7,579 nucleotides of DNA from NCBI GenBank assembly GCA_902796095.1, contig CADBNP010000187.1:1-7579 (forward strand), written 5' to 3'. A program made the translations under genes and the position numbers. The DNA is from an uncultured Aeromonadales bacterium. GTDB lineage: Bacteria; Pseudomonadota; Gammaproteobacteria; Enterobacterales; Succinivibrionaceae. Under the pieces are notes generated by a model. It was not told the DNA's origin, ran no database searches, and saw only the letters and a program-made list of their open reading frames with translations. Positions 1 to 5,605 of the stretch are shown in pieces (the first letter of the stretch is position 1; each line of letters begins with the position of its first letter).

Positions 1-171
1 TGGCGGAAACGCCGGCTCTATTGAAACTGTTGAACAAATAACTATCGAGCACTGTTAGATGCTGTTGGAATCTGGCGGAAACGCCGGCTCTATTGAAACA
101 TGCCTGTAATTGATGTGTTATCTGACTTGGAAGACGTTGGAATCTGGCGGAAACGCCGCTCCTGTCGACAC
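1..171 (+). CRISPR. Leader-distal end of a CRISPR array (36-nt repeats, 36-nt spacers)
   Basis: Three repeat copies lie at an exact 72-nt period: 1-27 (cut by the window edge, matching repeat positions 10-36), 64-99 (complete) and 136-171 (degenerate). The spacers at 28-63 and 100-135 are both 36 nt and unrelated to each other. The repeat starts GTTGGAATC and ends ATTGAAAC. Its centre folds as a 6-bp stem, CTGGCG and CGCCGG, closed by a GAAA loop. The last eight bases, ATTGAAAC, resemble the 5' handle of crRNAs processed by Cas6 in class 1 systems, which is the basis for reading the array on the + strand. The degenerate last copy on the right fits the trailer end, so the leader and any cas genes should lie to the left, outside the window. 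No cas gene is visible here, so the type cannot be assigned. Spacer targets are unknown. Confidence 0.93.
136..171 (+). repeat. Degenerate terminal CRISPR repeat
   Basis: The first 23 bases are identical to the complete copy at 64-99. From base 24 onward 7 of 13 positions differ, so the ATTGAAAC end has become GTCGACAC. The core stem-loop (TGGCG, GAAA, CGCCG) is retained but the outermost C-G pair is lost. Decay of the 3' half of the last repeat is common at the leader-distal end of arrays. There is no further copy one period downstream (208-243). Confidence 0.85.
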
Positions 172-1043
172 CAGGGAAGTCTCAGATTCCGCAGGTGCAG
201 GAATATAAAGTCAGTTTTTTGTCTCCATGACTGATACGCAGTCTGATTCATTCAATGTCACCAATCAGGCATTCCCACTCTGATCCCTCTCTGCACTCAT
301 CCATTCACGGCTTAAGCATCCATCCACCACTTGCGCAAATCATCTGTTTAAGCAGATCAGCTCAAGGGATAAATTCGAGGAGTTAATTTCGAAATGAATT
401 CATGAATTTTCTTTTGAATCTGATCCGATTATTCCGAAACATAAGACCCGCGGCAATTCTCCATCAGATCAGCAGCAAGTCAGATAATCACAGCTGTCGC
501 AAAATAAAAATGTCCGCCGGCTCAAAAGCATCCGGCGGGACGGTGTTCATATTAGCCTCCACTGTAGCTGTGTTAATTTGCCAAAGAACTGCAGATGCAC
601 CGGTTATAAACAAGATGAAAGTAAATCTCATTGCCATGTTCGAAAGATGGTGGATCACAACGCTGTTCATCGCTAAACCTGCGATGCAGCGCAAATTAAG
701 CTCCGGACTCCCATTTTATTCTCTGCTGCCATGTCCTGCAGAAACATCCGCCCATAAAACCCAGGTTTGGAGTATTCGACCTGAATAGCCTTATATCCAT
801 AACCTGATCTTGCCGCTCTCCTGCTGCCCCTGCTTCACCTTTCGTCAGACTCCTGCACCCCACCACAATCCACCATCCATCAATTCTACATTTTTCCCTC
901 TTAATCAATCAGACATCACCCGGACAGTCGCCATCTGCCATCTATCACCCATCATCTATCATTATTGCGTTTTCAAACTATCCTTAACCACAATCAGATT
1001 CGCCTTAAATTTACACCCGATTAAACATTTTTTTAAATTTTGT
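172..1043. other. Gene-poor intergenic region of about 870 nt
   Basis: No open reading frame here has a convincing combination of start, ribosome-binding site and recognisable protein. The longer ones, on either strand around 402-1097, translate to low-complexity or unfamiliar sequence. The + strand is rich in CATC, CCATC and CACC runs around 293-330 and 845-960. Several short perfect palindromes occur: TTGCGCAA at 331-338, ATTTCGAAAT at 386-395 and AATTCATGAATT at 397-408. A terminator-like hairpin reading leftward sits at 497-541. The stretch may include array trailer DNA, a decayed gene or an unrecognised RNA; I cannot tell which. Confidence 0.6.
497..541 (-). terminator. Leftward-reading intrinsic terminator-like hairpin
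   Basis: Read on the minus strand, GTCC-C-GCCGG (541-532) pairs with CCGGC-GGAC (520-512), giving nine GC-rich base pairs with one bulged C and an 11-nt loop. It is followed directly by ATTTTTATTTT, a U-rich tract in RNA. On the plus strand no T-run follows, so the orientation is leftward. No convincing minus-strand gene precedes it. A 20-codon frame runs through the hairpin, which is odd for a true terminator. Confidence 0.45.
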
Positions 1044-1072
1044 TTGCATTTAGTTAACATACCGTGTATACT
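1044..1072 (+). promoter_or_regulatory. Sigma70-type promoter of the orphan gene
   Basis: A TTGCAT -35 box (1044-1049) and a TATACT -10 box (1067-1072) are separated by exactly 17 nt, with A/T-rich DNA upstream (1021-1040). Transcription would start near 1079, leaving a 5' leader of about 80 nt before the ATG at 1160. This is the best-looking promoter upstream of the unknown gene. Confidence 0.65.
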
Positions 1073-1081
1073 TAGTCTAAC

Positions 1082-1103
1082 AGTTGATCACACGTGATCA
1101 ACT
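1082..1103. promoter_or_regulatory. 22-bp near-perfect palindrome, candidate operator
   Basis: The arms AGTTGATCAC (1082-1091) and GTGATCAACT (1094-1103) are perfectly complementary around a 2-nt centre, AC. The site begins about 3 nt after the predicted transcription start, a typical position for a repressor operator. The spacing does not match FNR (TTGAT-N4-ATCAA), CRP (TGTGA-N6-TCACA) or the CTAG-containing TrpR site. An alternative is a 5'-terminal mRNA hairpin that stabilises the transcript. The binding protein is unknown. Confidence 0.55.
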
Positions 1104-1159
1104 CATACAAACATGTAAACAAAGGACATTAACGTTTGATAATTATTTTTGAGGTAAAT

Positions 1160-1639
1160 ATGAAAATAGTAAACATAGTCGGGTTTCAGGATCTGATGGA
1201 AGATACAATAATTAAAATTCAGACTGATGACGGAAAAGTGCACTACGGTTCATACAACATTCTTACCTGCAAGCAGTACCGTCATTCAGAAGAGATGAAA
1301 ACCTACTTCAACATGATGCTGGATATTCCTGGTTCGTACTCCACGCCGGACGACGATCTTCTGATTTCTCTGTGGGATGATCTGAGGTCGGCCATGCTGA
1401 CAGCGATTTCCGAAGTCGAGCCATTCATCAAACCGGACAAGTACAGCGTATTCATTGATACCATAGTTCCGTCACAGATGATAGTCAGAGTGGCCAGAAT
1501 GAAGGGAAACGAGGAGCTGGGAACACTCTGGTGCTACAAACTTTCCTACAGCGAACTGTACGATCTTCAGGAGCACGGAAAAAATATTTTCGCAGGCAAA
1601 AAGCACAGGAGAGAATACCCGGATGTTCACATCAGCTAA
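1160..1639 (+). CDS. Hypothetical protein, 159 residues, unrecognised family
   Basis: I do not recognise this protein. It is soluble-looking: no signal peptide, no membrane segment, mixed charged and hydrophobic residues throughout, an acidic stretch around residues 57-75 (PDDDLLISLWDD) and a basic patch near the C-terminus (GKKHRREYPD, about 146-155). It has two Trp (W72, W124) and two Cys, with no zinc-binding or helix-turn-helix pattern that I can pick out. I chose the ATG at 1160 because GAGGT (1151-1155) lies just upstream. An in-frame TTG at 1136 with AAGGA at 1122-1126 would add eight residues. The gene has its own promoter, a palindrome just after the predicted transcription start and a downstream terminator, so it is a monocistronic unit separate from the trp operon. 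Codon use resembles the trp genes, which supports its being real coding sequence. Confidence 0.8.
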   Translation: MKIVNIVGFQDLMEDTIIKIQTDDGKVHYGSYNILTCKQYRHSEEMKTYFNMMLDIPGSYSTPDDDLLISLWDDLRSAMLTAISEVEPFIKPDKYSVFIDTIVPSQMIVRVARMKGNEELGTLWCYKLSYSELYDLQEHGKNIFAGKKHRREYPDVHIS

Positions 1640-1781
1640 AAAATGAATCTATCTGCCCAGCTGAACAGTAACGCACAGATTCAAAAATCAGACAGAACTC
1701 TTTCTGCTCTGAAAAGCATCAATCTGATGTAGACTGCAGACAGAATTTTCATCCAGCAAACAAACAAAACAAACATGCTTC

Positions 1782-1822
1782 AAATCCCCCCGCTTGCAGG
1801 CTGGGGATTTTTTTTTTTTTTT
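1782..1822 (+). terminator. Strong intrinsic terminator
   Basis: AAATCCCC (1782-1789) pairs perfectly with GGGGATTT (1803-1810), and the T-run continues to 1822 for 15 consecutive T. It lies about 140 nt after the stop codon of the hypothetical gene and ends that transcript before the trp promoter. The run of T is unusually long. Confidence 0.88.
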
Positions 1823-2088
1823 CTGACGGTTCCTGCTGCGCAAGATAACCTGTCTCATCATTCCCTGACAGCGGTCGAACTGAAATACGGAGAGGAAAAG
1901 ACAGAAAGAAACAGCAAAACCAGTCTGTCTCCTTTTTCTGCCTCTCGGCATAGATAATGCTCAGACAGGAAAAGGTTCAGAACCCATCTTTCACCTGCGA
2001 CTTTTTTCAAACTTCCGGCATCCTGAAATTCAGTTTGAACAGAGACTGAGCACAAAATAGAAACCGGCAAAAAAAGGATTCAAATGTC
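1823..2088. other. Intergenic DNA before the trp promoter, no gene seen
   Basis: Short frames on both strands here have no good ribosome-binding site and no recognisable product. The only notable structure is an 8-bp inverted repeat, TTCAAACT (2006-2013) and AGTTTGAA (2032-2039), with an 18-nt loop. It is not followed by a T-run on either strand, so it is not an obvious terminator. No CTAG-type TrpR operator is present. Confidence 0.5.
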
Positions 2089-2117
2089 TTGAATTCAAAA
2101 TTAATATAATTTAAGAT
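2089..2117 (+). promoter_or_regulatory. Probable trp operon promoter
   Basis: TTGAAT (2089-2094) and TAAGAT (2112-2117) are 17 nt apart, each matching four of six consensus bases. Transcription would start near 2124, about 20 nt before the leader peptide. A perfect TATAAT at 2105-2110 overlaps this arrangement but has only a poor -35 (AAATGT at 2082-2087), so the exact start is uncertain. The -35 box sits in a 10-bp palindrome, TTGAATTCAA (2089-2098), which could be a protein-binding site. It does not resemble the TrpR operator. Confidence 0.5.
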
Positions 2118-2145
2118 AAAAGCACAGGTTTAAGGGATAACAGTC

Positions 2146-2196
2146 ATGTTAAAGAATTCAGACAAGTTTTACTGGTGGTGGCGCTGCTGTGAGTAG
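2146..2196 (+). CDS. trpL: trp operon leader peptide
   Basis: The frame encodes MLKNSDKFYWWWRCCE, 16 residues, with three consecutive Trp codons (2173-2181) and a TAG stop. A ribosome-binding site, TAAGGG (2131-2136), lies 9 nt upstream. The peptide has no expected function of its own. Its translation senses charged tRNA-Trp: a ribosome stalled on the Trp codons covers the start of the pause hairpin and allows the antiterminator to form. E. coli TrpL has two adjacent Trp codons; this one has three. Position, length and the downstream hairpins make the assignment firm. Confidence 0.93.
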   Translation: MLKNSDKFYWWWRCCE

Positions 2197-2275
2197 TGGC
2201 GGGCTTGCCTATGGCTGTTTATAACTTACAGGATTGCTTTCAGACCCGCTGTATTCAGGCGGGTCTGTTTTTTTT
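2182..2275 (+). promoter_or_regulatory. trp attenuator (mutually exclusive RNA hairpins)
   Basis: Three alternative pairings can be drawn. A 1:2 pause hairpin joins CGCTGCT (2182-2188) with AGTGGCG (2195-2201), seven pairs including two G-U. A 2:3 antiterminator joins GCGGG (2199-2203), extended through TTG (2205-2207), with CAG-A-CCCGC (2241-2249), with one mismatch. A 3:4 terminator follows at 2241-2275. The 1:2 stem begins right after the Trp codons, so a ribosome stalled there would mask strand 1, free strand 2 and favour 2:3, allowing transcription into trpE. A ribosome that reaches the TAG at 2194-2196 covers strand 2 and lets the terminator form. This is the classical enteric logic, derived here by hand pairing without energy calculation. 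Confidence 0.85.
2241..2275 (+). terminator. trp attenuator terminator (3:4 hairpin)
   Basis: CAGACCCGC (2241-2249) pairs perfectly with GCGGGTCTG (2259-2267) around a 9-nt loop, followed by eight T (2268-2275). It ends transcription when Trp-tRNA is plentiful. It lies 44 nt after the leader stop codon. Confidence 0.93.
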
Positions 2276-2361
2276 ATGTATCTGAAGCAAAATATTTGAC
2301 AGATGCCTATTGGAAAAAAGCAGTGAATAGGGTTAGAGAAAATCCCCGTCGCATCGTTTAA

Positions 2362-2397
2362 TTAACAGGAAAAAAATCACGGAATTTTTTTTGTTAA
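2362..2397 (+). promoter_or_regulatory. A/U-rich hairpin abutting the trpE ribosome-binding site
   Basis: TTAACA (2362-2367) and AAAAAAAT (2370-2377), with a bulged GG between them, pair with ATTTTTTTTGTTAA (2384-2397), giving 14 pairs and a 6-nt loop. The 3' arm ends at the first two bases of the AAGGAAGGAG Shine-Dalgarno region. It could modulate trpE translation or protect the message. It has one G-C pair only, so stability is modest. Function is inferred. Confidence 0.4.
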
Positions 2398-2409
2398 GGA
2401 AGGAGATCA

Positions 2410-3975
2410 ATGAAAGAAGAAGATTTAAGTAAATTTGTGGTTGAGGCGGATTATGTGGAGTTTCCGCAGGATCTGTTCGAAAAGGTTACGGTTCCCTTCG
2501 GCAACAGCATGCTTCTGGAATCGGTCGAGATTGATTCCAAGGTCGGTACAAGAAGCGTAATGCTTGTTGATGCATCTCTCCGAATCTCCTGCATGGGGAA
2601 CACCGTATTTTCACAGGCACTTACCAGAAACGGCATGAACGCCAACGAGCAGCTTTACGATCTGCTGAAGGATCAGATATCGGCACAAAAAAGAGGTAAT
2701 GAACTTATTCTGACCTATCCTGACATGCCGGAGAATACAGATGAGGATTCCCGCCTCAGAGCTGTAACCGTTCTTGACTGTCTGAGAACGGTAATAAAGA
2801 AGGTAAAATGCCATCAGGGTCAGGATCAGAAACTGCTGGGAGGATGTTTCGCCTATGATCTCATTTCCAGCATTGAAAAGCTTCCTCAGACGGGCGTAAG
2901 TCCAAACGACTGTCCGGACTACTGCTTCTACCTTGCAGAAACGCATATTCATATTGATCATATCAATCAGCACACAACAATCTACGGCTGCACATTCGAT
3001 GGTTCCTATGACGACAGCGAGCGCATCGCGGCAAGACTTCAGCAGATCAGGGAAATCTGCAACCGGGATGAAAGAATCTACCGCCAGGATCCGGAGAGGA
3101 TCAGAGGTAAAATCATGACAGATCTGGACGACGAACATTACTGTCAGATGGTTGAAAAGATGAAGGAGTATATCAACAAAGGCGATATTTTCCAGGTTGT
3201 TCCGTCCAGAACCTTCGCCGTCAACTGTCCTTCCCCGTCAGACGCGTACCGCCACCTCAAGGCCACCAATCCAAGTCCCTACATGTTCTATCTCAATGAT
3301 GAGTCCTTCACCATTTTCGGAGCATCTCCGGAAAGTTCGGTCAAATACACAAAAGAGACAAACACCGTTGAAATGTACCCTATTGCGGGCACATCCCCGA
3401 GAGGCAAAACGTCTGAAGGAAAAATTGATCCGGATCTTGACGGCCGCATTGAACTTGCCATGCGCAATGACAGGAAAGAGGTTGCAGAGCACCTGATGCT
3501 TGTAGATCTGGCACGAAACGATCTTGCCAGGATCTGTCAGCCTGGAACCAGATACGTGAAGGATCTGCTGAAGGTTGATCGCTACAGCCATGTAATGCAT
3601 CTGGTTTCAAGAGTTGTCGGACAGCTTCGTCATGATCTGGATGCAATCCATGCCTATCAGGCATGCATGAACATGGGAACGCTGACCGGAGCACCGAAAA
3701 TCAGGGCGACTGAGCTTATCCGCCAGCTGGAACGCAGACGCCGCGGAAGCTACGGAGGGGCAATCGGATATCTGAGCGGCAACGGCGACATGGATACATG
3801 CATTGTCATCAGATCAGCCTTTGTCAAGAATCAGACCGCCTATGTACAGGCAGGTGCCGGCGTGGTATATGATTCCGTTCCTGAGAAGGAGGCCATGGAA
3901 ACCCGCAACAAGGCCGCCGCCGTGTTAAACGCCATTGCCATCGCCCACGGTACAACACTGAAGGAGCTGCAGTAA
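2410..3975 (+). CDS. trpE: Anthranilate synthase component I
   Basis: The enzyme converts chorismate and ammonia to anthranilate and pyruvate, the first committed step of tryptophan synthesis; the ammonia comes from the TrpG domain encoded next. At 521 residues it matches the usual length of about 520. The N-terminal domain carries the LLES motif (35-38) followed by IDSK, the tryptophan feedback-binding element. The C-terminal chorismate-binding domain shows NPSPYMFYL (287-295), FGASPESS (303-310), the Mg-binding EHLMLVDLARND (360-371), MHLVSRVVG with its active-site His (H397), GTLTGAPK (423-430) and AGAGVVYDSVP (481-491) with downstream glutamates. The family's PIAGTRPRG reads PIAGTSPRG (324-332). 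There is no Trp residue. The ATG follows a strong AAGGAAGGAG ribosome-binding site. Expression is controlled by the attenuator, and the gene ends 1 nt before trpGD. Confidence 0.98.
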   Translation: MKEEDLSKFVVEADYVEFPQDLFEKVTVPFGNSMLLESVEIDSKVGTRSVMLVDASLRISCMGNTVFSQALTRNGMNANEQLYDLLKDQISAQKRGNELILTYPDMPENTDEDSRLRAVTVLDCLRTVIKKVKCHQGQDQKLLGGCFAYDLISSIEKLPQTGVSPNDCPDYCFYLAETHIHIDHINQHTTIYGCTFDGSYDDSERIAARLQQIREICNRDERIYRQDPERIRGKIMTDLDDEHYCQMVEKMKEYINKGDIFQVVPSRTFAVNCPSPSDAYRHLKATNPSPYMFYLNDESFTIFGASPESSVKYTKETNTVEMYPIAGTSPRGKTSEGKIDPDLDGRIELAMRNDRKEVAEHLMLVDLARNDLARICQPGTRYVKDLLKVDRYSHVMHLVSRVVGQLRHDLDAIHAYQACMNMGTLTGAPKIRATELIRQLERRRRGSYGGAIGYLSGNGDMDTCIVIRSAFVKNQTAYVQAGAGVVYDSVPEKEAMETRNKAAAVLNAIAIAHGTTLKELQ

Positions 3976-3976
3976 G

Positions 3977-5605
3977 ATGAACAAGATAATATATCTTCTG
4001 GATAATTTTGATTCCTTTACCTACAACCTTGTAGACATGTTCCGGGCCTCCGGCATTGCTGTGAAAATCTACCGCAACAGCATTGACGAAAATCTAATTT
4101 TCGCGGAAATGAAAAAATCAGCGGAAAACAGTCAGCCGGTGCTCGTTCTGTCTCCGGGTCCCGGCACTCCGTCGGATGCGGGATGCATGCTCAGACTTCT
4201 CAAACTTGTCAGGGGAGTGTTTCCTGTAATCGGCATCTGCCTCGGACACCAGGCCATCTGCGAATTTTACGGCGGCACCATCGGCTCGGCAGGAGAAATT
4301 GTTCACGGCAAAATATCAATGATAAACCACTGCGGACAGGACATTTTCGAAAATATGCCGCAGCCACTGCCTGTAGCCAGATATCACTCCCTGGCGGCAG
4401 TCAAAGTACCTGACTGCCTTGAGGTTACGGCATCAGCCGGAAACATTCCGATGGCTGTAATCAACCGGGAGGATCGCATGGCCGGTTTCCAGTTCCATCC
4501 GGAATCAATTATGACGGCCTGCGGCAGCGAACTGCTGATGCGCACCATCAAGTTTGTAACCACGGAAGATCAGACAAAGCTTGATTTCCACGCCATTATG
4601 AACAAGCTGGACGAATGTCGTGATCTTAATTCCTGGGAGGCAACCTACGCATTCGAAAGGATCCTTTCAGGCGAGGTGGATCCGCTGATCATCTCCTCAT
4701 TTCTGACAGCGCTTAAAATCAAGAATCCTACGCCTCTTGAAATTCAGTGCGCCGCCTCCACTCTGCTGAAGGTCGCAGCAAAGTTCCCGACGCCGGACTA
4801 CGATTTCTGCGATATCGTGGGAACAGGAGGAGACAACCACGCAACCATTAATATATCCACCACTGCGGCCTTTGTTGCAGCCACACTCGGCATCAAGGTA
4901 TGCAAGCACGGCAACCGGGCAGTTTCATCCAAAAGCGGCGCCTCCGATGTTCTTACAATGCTGGGCATCAACATAAATGTGGAGCCTGAAACGGCAAGAA
5001 AAATTCTTGACGAGGCGAACTACTGTTTCATTTTTGCTCAAAAGTACCACAGTGCCATGGGATTTGTCGCTCCGGTCAGAAAGGTGCTGGCCACCAGAAC
5101 CGTCTTCAATATTCTGGGACCGCTTATCAATCCGGCACATCCTACTTTCACCCTTATCGGAGTTTACGACAGGAGTCTGTGCAGATTAATGGCCGAGACC
5201 CTGAACCTGCTGGGGATGAAGAAGGCTTTTGTGGTTCACGGTGCCGGTCTGGACGAATTTGCGGTTCACGGAACTACGCATGTGGCTGAACTGGATAACG
5301 GACAGATCAGTGAATATGACGTAAATCCGGAGGATCTCGGACTTACAAGATGCAGTCTTGACGATTTGAGAGGCGGAGATCCGGCAGAAAACGCTGAAAC
5401 AGTGAAAAAGGTTCTCAGCGGCACGGCAACAGTTCCGCAAATGGAGGCTGTGGCAGCCAATGTGGCGCCTCTTCTCGTAATGAGCGGAAAAGCAGCAAAT
5501 CTGAAGGAGGGCGTTTTACTGGCAATGAAGTGCATAAGAAGCGGCACAGCCATGGAAACACTCAACAGGGTGATTAAACTCAGCACGGAAAACAGCAATG
5601 CTTAA
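3977..5605 (+). CDS. trpGD: Bifunctional anthranilate synthase glutaminase / anthranilate phosphoribosyltransferase
   Basis: Fusion of two enzymes, 542 residues (about 531 in E. coli, where the fused gene is often called trpD). Residues 1 to about 195 are a class I glutamine amidotransferase supplying ammonia to TrpE: LLDNFDSFTYN (7-17), LSPGPGTPSDAG (58-69), nucleophile Cys88 in GICLGHQ, YHSLAA (136-141) and catalytic His174 and Glu176 in FQFHPES. Residues from about 203 onward are the TrpD domain, joining anthranilate to PRPP: GTGGD (282-286, PRPP binding), NISTTAAF (292-299), KHGNRAVSSKSGASDVL (310-326) and GPLINP (381-386). All key residues are present. The start lies 1 nt after the trpE stop, and its ribosome-binding site AAGGAG (3961-3966) lies inside trpE, which suggests translational coupling and equimolar TrpE and TrpG. 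It contains a single Trp (W220). Confidence 0.97.
   Translation: MNKIIYLLDNFDSFTYNLVDMFRASGIAVKIYRNSIDENLIFAEMKKSAENSQPVLVLSPGPGTPSDAGCMLRLLKLVRGVFPVIGICLGHQAICEFYGGTIGSAGEIVHGKISMINHCGQDIFENMPQPLPVARYHSLAAVKVPDCLEVTASAGNIPMAVINREDRMAGFQFHPESIMTACGSELLMRTIKFVTTEDQTKLDFHAIMNKLDECRDLNSWEATYAFERILSGEVDPLIISSFLTALKIKNPTPLEIQCAASTLLKVAAKFPTPDYDFCDIVGTGGDNHATINISTTAAFVAATLGIKVCKHGNRAVSSKSGASDVLTMLGININVEPETARKILDEANYCFIFAQKYHSAMGFVAPVRKVLATRTVFNILGPLINPAHPTFTLIGVYDRSLCRLMAETLNLLGMKKAFVVHGAGLDEFAVHGTTHVAELDNGQISEYDVNPEDLGLTRCSLDDLRGGDPAENAETVKKVLSGTATVPQMEAVAANVAPLLVMSGKAANLKEGVLLAMKCIRSGTAMETLNRVIKLSTENSNA

Noticed and set aside
402..788. 128-codon plus-strand frame in the gene-poor region
   Set aside because: No ribosome-binding site at a usable distance from its ATG (the GAGGAG at 377-382 is about 19 nt away), no recognisable protein, and the opposite strand is equally open.
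810..1097. 95-codon plus-strand frame before the orphan gene
   Set aside because: The translation is low-complexity, driven by the CATC/CACC-rich DNA, and the frame runs through the predicted promoter and palindrome.
1082..1103. FNR or CRP site at the palindrome
   Set aside because: FNR needs TTGAT and ATCAA separated by 4 nt but here the gap is 8 nt; CRP needs TGTGA and TCACA around 6 nt, which is not present.
1643..1732. 29-codon frame immediately after the orphan gene
   Set aside because: Starts 3 nt after the upstream stop but has no ribosome-binding site and a length easily reached by chance; kept only as part of the 3'-end finding.
2006..2039. 8-bp inverted repeat as a terminator before the trp promoter
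   Set aside because: The loop is 18 nt and no T-run follows the stem on either strand; the T-run lies before it on the plus strand.
2296..2301. Perfect TTGACA hexamer as a second trpE promoter
   Set aside because: No -10-like hexamer lies 15-19 nt downstream; the candidates there are GC-mixed and do not resemble TATAAT.
2611..3138. 175-codon minus-strand frame inside trpE
   Set aside because: It is antisense to a fully conserved TrpE sequence with all motifs in frame and has no independent support.
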